64,000 nt of DNA from Parafannyhessea umbonata (GTDB lineage Bacteria; Actinomycetota; Coriobacteriia; Coriobacteriales; Atopobiaceae). The position numbers and the translations under genes are program-made. The notes under the pieces were generated by a model. The model was not told where the DNA came from. It saw only the letters and a program-made list of their open reading frames with translations, and did not search any database. The stretch covers positions 248,001 through 312,000 of the forward strand of contig NZ_FOGP01000002.1 in assembly GCF_900111255.1 (NCBI RefSeq), given 5' to 3'. Of the stretch, positions 55,080 to 63,521 are shown one piece after another (within the stretch, counting starts at the first letter, position 1; each line of letters begins with the position of its first letter).

Positions 55080-56567
55080 CTAGCTCGCGCTCCTTCCATA
55101 CATGCGAGTCATCGAGGCAATGCGCTCGCTGAGCTCTGACGTTATCTGACCCGGCAGCAGTCTCCACTGCCAGTTTCCCCCAAGCGTGCCGGGGGTGTTG
55201 GTTCTGGCCTCGGTGCCAAGACCGAGGTAGTCCTGCATCTGCGCGACGAAGAGCGTGGCGACGCTCGACATGCCGCCCCTCACGAAGCCCCAGACAAAGC
55301 CCTCTTCGGCGTTGAGCCCCAGATACCTCTGGGCACGCTCGACGTCGGCGGGGTCGGCCTCCTCCCTCCAGCCCATGAGCGTCTGGTTGTCGTGCGTGCC
55401 GACATAGCAGGTGCTGTTGCGCTCGTAGCTGTGGGGAAGAAAGAGGCTCTGGTCGCGCGAGTCGAAGGCGAACTCGAGCACCTTCATGCCGGGGAAGCCG
55501 GAGTCCTCCAGAAGTCGCTCGACCTCGGGCGTGTGGTAACCCAGGTCCTCGGCGATGAACTCGACCTTGGGAAACGCCCTCTTGAGCGTCCCGACCAGGC
55601 CCATTCCGGGCCCCTTCACCCAACGGCCCCCGCGCGCCGTCTTCTGGCCGTAGGGCACGGCGTAGTACGACTCGAAGCCGCGGAAGTGGTCGATGCGGAT
55701 CACGTCGTAGAGCCTGGAGGCACCTTCGATGCGACGCTTCCACCAGCCGTAGCCGTCGGCCTCCATCGCGTCGTAGTCGTACAGCGGGTTGCCCCAGAGT
55801 TGCCCGTCGGCGCTGAAGCTGTCGGGCGGCACGCCCGCGACCTCCACGGGGATGTTCTTCCGGTCGAGCTGGAACCACTGGGGCTCGGCCCAGACGTCGG
55901 AGGAGTCAAGCGCCACGTAGATGGGAAGGTCGCCGATGATGCCGACGCCCTTCTCGCCCGCGTAGGAGCGCAGCGCCTCCCACTGGCGGAAAAACAGGTA
56001 CTGGACGTACACGTTGAAGTCCACCTGGTCGGCGAGCTTCGCGCGGTAGCCCGCGACGGCCTCGGGCTCGCGCATGCGGATGGCCTCGTCGGGCCACTCG
56101 AGCCACGAGACCATGCCGAAGTGGCGCTTGATGGCCATGAACAGGGCGTAGTCCTCGAGCCACGACACGTTCTTCGAGCGGAAGCGCGTCACGTCCCCCC
56201 GGTCACGCTCGAAGCCGCGCTCGAAGGCAAGCCTCAGGACGGAGGCGCGGCTCTTGTAGAGAAGGGCGTAGTCGACGCTGCTGGGGTCGTCTCCCCAGTC
56301 GGGGGCGTCTGCCTCCTGCCGGGTCAGCAGGCCGTCCTCCACGAGCATGTCAAGGTCGATGAGGTAGGGGTTTCCCGCGAAGGCCGAGGGGCTCTGGTAG
56401 GGGGAGTCGCCGAAGCTCGTGGGGCCAACCGGAAGCAGCTGCCACCAGGCCTGGTGTGCGTCGGACAGGAAGTCCACGAAGTCGTAGGCGGCCCGACCCA
56501 GGGTGCCGATGCCGTGGGGAGACGGCAGGGCGTAGATTGGCAGGATGATTGCGCTGGATCTTCTCAT
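55080..56567 (-). CDS. malQ: 4-alpha-glucanotransferase (amylomaltase)
   Basis: A 495-residue GH77 enzyme that disproportionates maltodextrins. Recognisable blocks are LPSPHGIGTLG near the N-terminus, SPYQSPSAFAGNPYLIDL, IGDLPIYVALDSSDVWAEP, IRIDHFRGF (nucleophile Asp region), FIAEDLGYHTPEV (general acid Glu) and YVGTHDNQTLMGW. It sits between the permease genes and malK, almost without gaps (stop of the upstream permease gene two bases away), so transport and processing are co-expressed. Confidence 0.95.
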   Translation of the reverse strand: MRRSSAIILPIYALPSPHGIGTLGRAAYDFVDFLSDAHQAWWQLLPVGPTSFGDSPYQSPSAFAGNPYLIDLDMLVEDGLLTRQEADAPDWGDDPSSVDYALLYKSRASVLRLAFERGFERDRGDVTRFRSKNVSWLEDYALFMAIKRHFGMVSWLEWPDEAIRMREPEAVAGYRAKLADQVDFNVYVQYLFFRQWEALRSYAGEKGVGIIGDLPIYVALDSSDVWAEPQWFQLDRKNIPVEVAGVPPDSFSADGQLWGNPLYDYDAMEADGYGWWKRRIEGASRLYDVIRIDHFRGFESYYAVPYGQKTARGGRWVKGPGMGLVGTLKRAFPKVEFIAEDLGYHTPEVERLLEDSGFPGMKVLEFAFDSRDQSLFLPHSYERNSTCYVGTHDNQTLMGWREEADPADVERAQRYLGLNAEEGFVWGFVRGGMSSVATLFVAQMQDYLGLGTEARTNTPGTLGGNWQWRLLPGQITSELSERIASMTRMYGRSAS

Positions 56568-56569
56568 CT

Positions 56570-57433
56570 CTACCCCTTAACTGCGCCGGCGGCGACACCC
56601 TTGATGATGTGCTTTTGGCAGGCCAGATAGAAGATGATGACAGGGATGATGCTCATCAGGATGAGCGCCATGGTCGCCCCGAGGTCGACGGTGCCGTACG
56701 AGCCCTTGAGGTACTGGATGTGGATGGGGATGGTGCGGTACTCGTTGATGTCGAGCACGAGGTACGGCAGGAGGTAGTCATTCCAGACCCACATGATCTC
56801 GAGGATGCCGACGGAGATGAGCGTGGGCTTGAGCATAGGAAGCACGACGCAGAAGAAGGTGCGGACGGGCCCGCAGCCGTCGATTGCGGCAGCCTCCTCT
56901 ATCTCGAGGGGGATGGACTTCACGAAGCCCACGAACATGAAGATTGCGAGCCCGGCGCCGAATCCAAGGTACACGATGGGAATCGTCCACGGGGTGTTGA
57001 GGTCGAGCGTGTCGGCGGTCTTCGAGAGCGTGAACATGACCATCTGGAAGGGCACAACCATCGAGAACACGCAGAGGAAGTAGACGACCTTGCAGAACTT
57101 GGAGTTCACGCGGGCGATGTACCACGCCGCCATGGAGCAGCACAGCAGAATCAGGAAGGTCGAGGAGACCGTGATGATGACGCTGTAGAGGGCGGACTTC
57201 CAGAACGGGTAGTTGCCGAAGGTCATGCCGTTGACAAAGTTGTCCCAGCCGGCGAAGCTCTCGCTCGTGGGGAGCGCGAAAGTGTCGGTCTTGACGAAGG
57301 TGTTCAGCTTGAACGAGTTGATGACGACCGCGACGACCGGCAGGACGTAGATGACGCAGATGACGGCCAGCACGACGGACATGATGGTCTTGCGACGCTT
57401 CTCGGAGGCGAGCGTCTCTTCCTTGGTTGCCAT
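56570..57433 (-). CDS. sugar ABC transporter permease (MalG-like)
   Basis: A 287-residue inner-membrane permease with about six helices. The EAA loop reads EEAAAIDGCGPVRTFFCVVLPMLKP, the contact site for MalK. The N-terminal VINSFK and the internal MVVPFQMVMF are typical of MalG/CUT1 permeases. The start overlaps the stop of the upstream permease gene by one base. Confidence 0.93.
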   Translation of the reverse strand: MATKEETLASEKRRKTIMSVVLAVICVIYVLPVVAVVINSFKLNTFVKTDTFALPTSESFAGWDNFVNGMTFGNYPFWKSALYSVIITVSSTFLILLCCSMAAWYIARVNSKFCKVVYFLCVFSMVVPFQMVMFTLSKTADTLDLNTPWTIPIVYLGFGAGLAIFMFVGFVKSIPLEIEEAAAIDGCGPVRTFFCVVLPMLKPTLISVGILEIMWVWNDYLLPYLVLDINEYRTIPIHIQYLKGSYGTVDLGATMALILMSIIPVIIFYLACQKHIIKGVAAGAVKG

Positions 57434-58335
57434 TACTGCTGCACCTCCCTCTTGCGGGTGTAGGCGAGCTGCGCAAGGCCGAGACCGGCGACGAGGATGA
57501 AGAACAGGACCGCCTTGGCCTGGGCGACGCCGCGCACGGCCGCACCCGTGGTGTAGAACGTGTTGTAGATGTTGAGGGCGAGCATCTCGGTCGTGTTGAT
57601 GGTGCTGCCGTTGGGCTGGATGATGTAGGGCAGGCCTCCCGTAAGCGCCAGGTTCTGGTCAAACAGCTTGAAGCCGTTGGTGAGCGAGAGGAACGTGCAG
57701 ATGGTAATCGAGGGCATGACGTTCGGGATGATCACCTTGAACAGGACCTGCCACTTGTTCGCGCCGTCGATCTTGGCGGCCTCGATCATGTCCTCGGGCA
57801 CGGCCTGGAGGCCGGCGATGTAGATGATCATCATGTAGCCGATCTGCTGCCAGCACATAAGGATGATCAGGCCCCAGAAGCCGAGCGTGGTGTCAAGCAG
57901 AATCGAGGTGCTGTAGGCCTGGAGGATGCCGTCAAAGATCATCGACCAGATGTATCCCAGGACGATGCCGCCGATGAGGTTCGGCATGAAGAACACGGTG
58001 CGGAAGATATGCGAGCCCTTGATGTTCTGGGTGAGGACGTAGGCGACGGAGAACGCGATCACGTTGATAAGGACCAGGCTGACGATCGTGGTGGCCGCCG
58101 TGTACCAGAACGAGTGGGCGAAGCTTGCATCTGAGAGGGCCGCGACGTAGTTGTCGAGCCCGACGAACGTGGCCTTGGAGACCAGCTTGAAGTTGCAGAA
58201 CGAGAGATAGATTCCCTGGATGAAGGGCCAGACGAAGCCGATGCAGAACGCCACGAAGACCGGGCAGATGAACAGGCCCGCCCATCTGCGGATGGAGTTC
58301 TGCCGGATGCTGCCTCCCTTTGCTTTCTTACTCAT
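57433..58335 (-). CDS. sugar ABC transporter permease (MalF-like)
   Basis: A 300-residue CUT1 permease with about six helices. The N-terminus RRWAGLFICPVFVAFCIGFVWPF is typical, and the EAA loop reads IEAAKIDGANKWQVLFKVIIPNVMP. The ATG at 58335 has TTAGGGG upstream; the longer reading crosses an intercistronic hairpin and is not supported. Unlike E. coli MalF it lacks the large periplasmic insertion. Confidence 0.93.
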   Translation of the reverse strand: MSKKAKGGSIRQNSIRRWAGLFICPVFVAFCIGFVWPFIQGIYLSFCNFKLVSKATFVGLDNYVAALSDASFAHSFWYTAATTIVSLVLINVIAFSVAYVLTQNIKGSHIFRTVFFMPNLIGGIVLGYIWSMIFDGILQAYSTSILLDTTLGFWGLIILMCWQQIGYMMIIYIAGLQAVPEDMIEAAKIDGANKWQVLFKVIIPNVMPSITICTFLSLTNGFKLFDQNLALTGGLPYIIQPNGSTINTTEMLALNIYNTFYTTGAAVRGVAQAKAVLFFILVAGLGLAQLAYTRKREVQQ

Positions 58336-58363
58336 GGTTGCCCCTAACGAGCCTTTTGAAAGG

Positions 58364-58393
58364 AGGCCGGGAGGGCGGACGCCCACCCGGCCT
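58364..58393 (-). terminator. intercistronic stem-loop between binding-protein and permease genes
   Basis: An outer 8-bp stem (58364-58371 with 58386-58393) and an inner 5-bp stem (58373-58377 with 58380-58384), followed on the minus strand by CTCCTTTC. Such hairpins commonly let binding protein be made in excess over the permease. Confidence 0.7.
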
Positions 58394-58461
58394 CTCCTGC
58401 GTGCGAAGGTACTGCAAAAGTGCGAGGTAGTACGAATGGTTTGAAAGGAAGCCGGCGCGCG

Positions 58462-59778
58462 CTACTCGCTGGACTTGCCGTAGTTCTGGGCCCAGCCGTC
58501 GACAAAGGCCGTCTTGAAGGCATCCCAGTTCGCGTCAGAGGGATCGGCGGTGTAGGAGTTGAGGGCGGAGACCAGGGCGGCGCGGTAGGTGTTGACGTTG
58601 GGCTGGTAGTTGGTGGCCCAATCCATCGTGTAGCAGCCGTTCTTCTCGTACTCCGCGGCGTCGTTCAGGTACGGGTTCGAGCCCTCGGGTGCGTCGTTGA
58701 AGGGAAGGATGCCGAGCTCGTCGACCATGGTCTTGGAGGCCTCGGGGTCGGTGACGAGCCAGAGCGCGAAGTCCAGGGTCGCCTGCTTGTCCTCGTCGGA
58801 GGCATTGTCGTTGACGGCCCAGCAGTTCTCGGTGCCGCAGTTGAGGCCGGCCTTCTCCTCGCCGTCGACGCCGCAGTAGTACGGGATGCAGGAGGTCTTG
58901 GAGACGCCGTCCTTCACGTCGGCGTAGCCGAAGGAGCCCGAGAAGATGAACGCGGCCTTGCCGGTGGAGAACTCAGTGACGGGGTCGTGGCCGCCGGTCG
59001 CGAGCGTGTTGGGAGCGACGGTGCTGTTGTTGATAGCGAGGTCGAGCAGGTTCTTGTACTGCGGCAGGAACTCGCCGGTGATGGTCTTGGGGCACTCGTC
59101 CCAGGCGCTGCCGGACTTCTTCTCCTCATAGAAGTACTCAAGGTTGGCAAGGTGGCCGGTGACGCGCCAGGAGGAAGCGTCGTCGAGGTCGGTCGCGACG
59201 AAGGCGTCGAAGCCGAGCTCGGAGGCGCGGCTGTGGATGTCCTCGACAACGGACTTGAGGGACGCGAAGTCCTTGATGTCGTCCTTGCTGTGGCCGGCCT
59301 TCTCGAGCAGCTCGTCGTTCACGCAGATGCCATAGCACTCGTAGCAGTAGCCTGCCGCGACGACCTTGTCTCCGTCCTTCAGGTTGTACTCGTCGGTGCT
59401 CTGGGCCTTGACGAGGTCTGTGTCCTTGAGGTCCATGGCGTAGCTGCCCCACTCCTTCACGGCAGCCTTGTTGCCGATGACGAACAGCGTCGGGGCGGCG
59501 TCCTTGTCCATCTCGGAGGTGAGCGTCTGCTCGTAGGTGCCCGAGGCGGCGGTGACGACCTTCACCTTGACGTCGGGGTACTTCTCGGTGTACTTCTTGC
59601 CGAGCTCCTGGGCGGCCTCGTCCAGCTCAGGCTTGAAGTTGAGCCAGTAAACGCTGCCCTTGCGAGAGTCGCCAGAAGAAGCCTGGCTGCCAGAGCCGCC
59701 GCTGCATGCGGTGAGACCGGCAATGGCGGCCGCAGAGGCGGCGCCACCGAGGAAAGACCTACGCGTAATTGCCTTCAT
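58462..59778 (-). CDS. sugar ABC transporter substrate-binding lipoprotein (MalE-like)
   Basis: A 438-residue extracellular solute-binding protein family 1 lipoprotein. The N-terminus has a Tat-like ITRRSFLGG and a lipobox LTAC near residue 25. The body shows the CUT1 pattern (PTLFVIGN, GICVNDELLEKAG, TDPEASKTMVDELGILPFND). Neighbouring MalQ, GH13 and phosphorylase genes point to maltose/maltodextrin or similar alpha-glucans. The ATG at 59778 has AGAGG upstream; the TTG two codons earlier is not preferred. Confidence 0.92.
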   Translation of the reverse strand: MKAITRRSFLGGAASAAAIAGLTACSGGSGSQASSGDSRKGSVYWLNFKPELDEAAQELGKKYTEKYPDVKVKVVTAASGTYEQTLTSEMDKDAAPTLFVIGNKAAVKEWGSYAMDLKDTDLVKAQSTDEYNLKDGDKVVAAGYCYECYGICVNDELLEKAGHSKDDIKDFASLKSVVEDIHSRASELGFDAFVATDLDDASSWRVTGHLANLEYFYEEKKSGSAWDECPKTITGEFLPQYKNLLDLAINNSTVAPNTLATGGHDPVTEFSTGKAAFIFSGSFGYADVKDGVSKTSCIPYYCGVDGEEKAGLNCGTENCWAVNDNASDEDKQATLDFALWLVTDPEASKTMVDELGILPFNDAPEGSNPYLNDAAEYEKNGCYTMDWATNYQPNVNTYRAALVSALNSYTADPSDANWDAFKTAFVDGWAQNYGKSSE

Positions 59779-59822
59779 AATCAAAACCTCTTCTCTTTCT
59801 TCGCTTACCTTCAGCGAAACCG

Positions 59823-60833
59823 CTACCTACTCCCTACGGTCCCTCCGACACGCAGGGTAGTTTCCAACCTGAGGTGCTCGTTTTGGGCACCGTCGTTCAA
59901 GACGCCCATCAGCACCTGAACCGCAGTCTTTCCGAAGGTCTGCTGCGGCTGGCAGAGCGTGGTGAGCGTTGGAACCGTGTAGAGAGAAGACTCGATGCCG
60001 TCGATGGCGATGACCGAGACGTCCTCGGGCACGCGGCGGCCAAGGTCAGAGATGGCCTTCATCGCGGCGACGGCCATGGAGTCGGAGATCGAGAAGATCG
60101 CGCTCACGTCCGGACGCCTGCCCAGGAGCGCGAGGGTCTCGTCGTAGGCGGAGGACATGGAGAACCCGCCCGTCTGGACCACAAGGTCGCAGTCGACGGG
60201 GACGCCCGCATCCTTGAGGGCGGCGCAGTAGCCGCTGTAGCGCAGCGCGCCGACGGAGTTGGAGTCGACGGAGTCCAGCAGGATGGCAATCTTGCGGTGC
60301 CCGTGCTCCAAAAGGAACTCGGTTGCCTTGAGGGCCTCCGCCGCATCGTCGATGGAAACCGACGAGAAGGACGACTCGTCCAGGTCGCCGAACTGGTTGT
60401 CGAAGGTGCAGCAGACGAAGGGGACGCCGATGCTGGCGACCTCGTCTTGTGTGTAGTCGAAGCGACCGCCCAGGAAGATGATGCCCTTGAGGCGCTTGGA
60501 GCGCACGAACTCCGCCGCGGCCGATATCTCGTTGTCGCGGTCGGAGATGAGCTCGGAGATCAGGGTGCAGTCGTGCTTGTCAGCCTCCTCGTCCATCGCG
60601 TTGATGATGGGGGTGAAGAAGGGGTTGCCGCTGCCGCGGATGACGACGCCGATGGCGTTCATGGGGGCGGCGACGAGGTCGCGGGCGCTCTTGTTGGGAA
60701 CGTAGTGCAGGGTCGCGATGGCCTCCTGGACCCTGGCGCGAACCTCCTTGCTCACGTCCGGGTGGTTGTTGAGGACGCGGGAGACCGTGCTGACGGAAAC
60801 GCCACAGTAGCGAGCGACATCCTTGATGGTCAT
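59823..60833 (-). CDS. LacI-family repressor of the maltodextrin genes (MalR-like)
   Basis: A 336-residue LacI regulator with a canonical helix-turn-helix (IKDVARYCGVSVSTVSRVLNNHPDVS) and hinge (YVPNKSARDLVA), then the ligand-binding domain with DVSVIAIDGIESSLYTVPTLTT. It starts 30 bp from the stop-side of an array of GGAAACGTTTCC-type operators, which have the central CG expected for this family. It lies 45 bp upstream of the binding-protein gene in the same direction and divergent from the GH13 gene, so it probably controls both. Confidence 0.93.
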   Translation of the reverse strand: MTIKDVARYCGVSVSTVSRVLNNHPDVSKEVRARVQEAIATLHYVPNKSARDLVAAPMNAIGVVIRGSGNPFFTPIINAMDEEADKHDCTLISELISDRDNEISAAAEFVRSKRLKGIIFLGGRFDYTQDEVASIGVPFVCCTFDNQFGDLDESSFSSVSIDDAAEALKATEFLLEHGHRKIAILLDSVDSNSVGALRYSGYCAALKDAGVPVDCDLVVQTGGFSMSSAYDETLALLGRRPDVSAIFSISDSMAVAAMKAISDLGRRVPEDVSVIAIDGIESSLYTVPTLTTLCQPQQTFGKTAVQVLMGVLNDGAQNEHLRLETTLRVGGTVGSR

Positions 60834-60872
60834 CCCGTCTCCCCTTTCGTTATTGAAATTGGCTATAGCGGC

Positions 60873-60908
60873 GAAAACGATTCTGGAAACGTTACTGGAA
60901 ACGTTTCC
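60873..60908. promoter_or_regulatory. three contiguous 12-bp LacI-type operator units
   Basis: Three 12-bp units abut without spacer: 60873-60884 (GAAAACGATTCT), 60885-60896 (GGAAACGTTACT) and 60897-60908 (GGAAACGTTTCC, a perfect palindrome). Match to the palindrome rises from left to right. They lie 40-75 bp above the LacI start. Confidence 0.75.
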
Positions 60909-60950
60909 GGCTTCCCGCTGACATCGTTATAGCCCGCCTCGGAATCGTCT

Positions 60951-60962
60951 GGAAACGTTTCC
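60951..60962. promoter_or_regulatory. second perfect LacI-type operator in the LacI/GH13 intergenic region
   Basis: GGAAACGTTTCC again, an exact copy of the unit at 60897-60908, with centres 54 bp apart. That spacing would allow a repression loop or control of the two divergent promoters. Confidence 0.8.
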
Positions 60963-61110
60963 GAGACTTTTTGCCGTGAGCGAAGCGAATTTGGCCGCGA
61001 GCGGTATCTCGCCGACGGGATGCGTTGCCAAGGTGCTCGGCTATGCGATAAAACCGCCGCGGACACCACCCCGCACGCCGGGGCACGCCAACCGTCAAGA
61101 AAGGACTGTC

Positions 61111-62400
61111 ATGCCGCATACCTGCAGAGATACAATATCGAGCCAGGTCATCTACTCTGTCTTCGTGCGAAACCACACGCAGGAGGGAACCTTCCGCGCA
61201 CTCGAGGGCGACCTTGGGCGCATACGCTCGCTCGGCGCCGACTGGGTCTGGCTCATGCCGATCCACCCCATCGGAGAGGTGAGCCGGAAGGGGACGCTTG
61301 GCAGCCCGTACGCCATTCGCGACTACCGCGCCGTCAACCCCGAGTACGGCGACCTCGACGACCTCAGGCACCTCGTGAACGCGATTCATCAGGCTGGAAT
61401 GCGCTGCATGATAGACGTTGTCTATAACCACACCAGCCCCGATTCTGTCCTCTTCGAGGAGCACCCGGGCTTCTTCTGGCACACCGCCACGGGCAAGCCG
61501 GGCAACCACGTGGGCGACTGGACCGACATAATCGACCTCGACTACAACGTCGGTGCCCTGTGGGACTACCAAGTCGAGACGCTCTGCTCGTGGGCCCGCA
61601 TCGTCGACGGCTTCCGCTGCGACGTCGCCTCGTTCGTGCCCGTCGACTTCTGGAGGCGCGCCCGCACGGAGGTTGAGCGCGTCCACCCCGGCTTCGTCTG
61701 GCTGGCCGAAACCGTGCATCGCTCGTTCGCCCAGGCCGCGCGTGCCCGGGGCATGTACTGCGCGCGCGACAGCGAGATGTTCGACGCCTTCGACATCGAG
61801 TACTCCTACGACGTTCAGGAGGCCTTCGACGACTACCTGGACGGCAAGGCGACCCTCGCGCACTTTCTTGACCTCTTGGACTACCAGGACTTCGTCTTCC
61901 CCGAGGGCGCGAGCAAGATGCGCTACCTCGAGAACCACGACCTGCCGCGCATCGCCTCGCGCCTTGGCGGCCACTCGCTGGGCAACCTGACGGCGCTCGC
62001 CTTCGTGCTGAAGGGCACGACCCTGCTCTACGCCGGACAAGAGCTCTGCGCGACCCACCAGCCCAGCCTCTTCGACAAGGACCCGATCGACTGGGAAGCG
62101 AAAGACGACATCTCAGGCCTGCTCGCGCTTCTCGCCCGCATAAAGCACGAGACGCTCGCGGGCCTCGAGACGCAGACGCTTTCGGCCGAGAAGGACGTGG
62201 CCGTCGTGGGTCGCGGCCGCGTCGGGGACCAGCATCCCTCGGTGGTGGCGGTCCTCTCGCTCACGGGCGAGGCGGCGGAGGTCAAGGTCAGCCTTCCCGA
62301 CGGACGCTACCGCGACCTGGTCTCGGGAGGGCGAGCCGAGGTAAGTGACGGCGTCGTGCGCAGCGCGGGCGAGCCGCTCATCCTCCAGGCGCAGCCTTAG
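61111..62400 (+). CDS. cytoplasmic alpha-amylase-family glycosidase, GH13
   Basis: A 429-residue GH13 enzyme. Conserved regions are DVVYNHTS (region I), GFRCDVAS with nucleophile Asp about residue 170 (II), VWLAETV with the acid Glu about residue 199 (III), and YLENHD (IV). It is shorter than most amylases, with a small C-terminal domain and no signal peptide, so it probably cuts imported maltodextrins. AAAGGAC precedes the ATG at 61111; a longer in-frame reading from 60976 would run through operator-adjacent DNA and is not favoured. Its 3' end overlaps the convergent AraC gene by 23 bp. Confidence 0.92.
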   Translation: MPHTCRDTISSQVIYSVFVRNHTQEGTFRALEGDLGRIRSLGADWVWLMPIHPIGEVSRKGTLGSPYAIRDYRAVNPEYGDLDDLRHLVNAIHQAGMRCMIDVVYNHTSPDSVLFEEHPGFFWHTATGKPGNHVGDWTDIIDLDYNVGALWDYQVETLCSWARIVDGFRCDVASFVPVDFWRRARTEVERVHPGFVWLAETVHRSFAQAARARGMYCARDSEMFDAFDIEYSYDVQEAFDDYLDGKATLAHFLDLLDYQDFVFPEGASKMRYLENHDLPRIASRLGGHSLGNLTALAFVLKGTTLLYAGQELCATHQPSLFDKDPIDWEAKDDISGLLALLARIKHETLAGLETQTLSAEKDVAVVGRGRVGDQHPSVVAVLSLTGEAAEVKVSLPDGRYRDLVSGGRAEVSDGVVRSAGEPLILQAQP

Positions 62401-63346
62401 GCGCGGGTTCGGCCGCGGCTGCCGCCCACCTCTTGCGGTAGGCGAGCGGCGCGCAGCCGTAGGCGGCCCTGAAGCTGCGGGTGAAGTACGGCACGCTGTC
62501 GAACCCGCAGCCCTCGGCCACCGCCGAGATCGGCTCGGAGGTGCGGCGCAACATGGCCTCGGCCTCCGACAGGCGGTATGCCCTGAGGTAGCTCACGAAG
62601 GTCTGGCCCGTCTCGCGACGGAAGACCCGCATGAAGTGCGCGGCGCTGTAGCCGGCGAGCCCCGCCGCTTCGCGCACGCTGATGGGCTTGTCAAAATGGA
62701 GCTTGACCTCGCGCAGCACCGGCTTCAGGCGCTCGGCCACCGCGTTGGGCGCAACAGCGGCGCCACGCTCCGCGTGCGCGTAGAGCGCACGAAAGAACAG
62801 GTAGACGCTCCCCTTGACCGCAAGGGTGTAGCCCGGCCCGCGCTCGGCGGATGCGGCATCGGCCGCGTCCAGGGCACGGGCCGCCTCGTCGTGCAGGGCG
62901 CCGCCGGGCCTGAGCACGCAGTCGAACGAGAGCGTCCCCTCGCGCAGGGGCACCAGGACGTTGTCGCGGCACCAGTCGTCCTCCATGCGCGAGTCGAAGG
63001 CCTCCAGCGAGAAGATGATGTTCTCGTACTCCATGCGCTCGCCGGGGACGCCCTCGATCGCGTGGACGCGCCCGGGGCACACCACCACGATGGTCCCGGC
63101 CCCCACCTCATGGCGCTCGAAGTCCAGCGAGACCACGCCGCGGCCCGCCTTGACGTAGATGACCTCCATCTGGTCGTGCCAGTGCTCGGGCACGCGGTCG
63201 AAGTCGAGGGGGATGGTGCAGAGGTAGGTGACGTAGGCGAAGCCGGGGCGCTCGTGCAGCTTGCGTTCGCGAAAGCGCTCGTAGTCGGTCCCGGCGGCAA
63301 GCCTGGCGGACCTCGCGGGACCCTCGATCGCGGCGGATTCGGCCAC
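62378..63346 (-). CDS. AraC-family transcriptional regulator with cupin domain
   Basis: A 322-residue regulator. The N-terminal AraC-type cupin (about 30-150, PEHWHDQMEVIYVKAGRG) is a sugar-sensing fold. The C-terminal two helix-turn-helix units (about 215-310) include ISVREAAGLAGYSAAHFMRVFRRETGQTF and ISAVAEGCGFDSVPYFTRSFR. The start is GTG at 63346, with GGGAGG upstream. Divergent from the phosphorylase gene, it probably controls that gene. The intergenic 63347-63521 is AT-richer than its surroundings. Confidence 0.9.
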   Translation of the reverse strand: MAESAAIEGPARSARLAAGTDYERFRERKLHERPGFAYVTYLCTIPLDFDRVPEHWHDQMEVIYVKAGRGVVSLDFERHEVGAGTIVVVCPGRVHAIEGVPGERMEYENIIFSLEAFDSRMEDDWCRDNVLVPLREGTLSFDCVLRPGGALHDEAARALDAADAASAERGPGYTLAVKGSVYLFFRALYAHAERGAAVAPNAVAERLKPVLREVKLHFDKPISVREAAGLAGYSAAHFMRVFRRETGQTFVSYLRAYRLSEAEAMLRRTSEPISAVAEGCGFDSVPYFTRSFRAAYGCAPLAYRKRWAAAAAEPAPKAAPGG

Positions 63347-63521
63347 GTGCGGCCTCCCCTTCCGGGCGAGCGGACGGCGCGAACGCCGCGCACTTCTCCC
63401 CTTTTTCTGCTTGTAGCTGCGAAATGATAGCTTAGTGCAAATTCTTGCTGCTATCTGGCAGCATAATAGCGCTTCGACGCAACTATAGTGCCATTAGTTC
63501 CGACGAGCGAAAGGAAGAACC

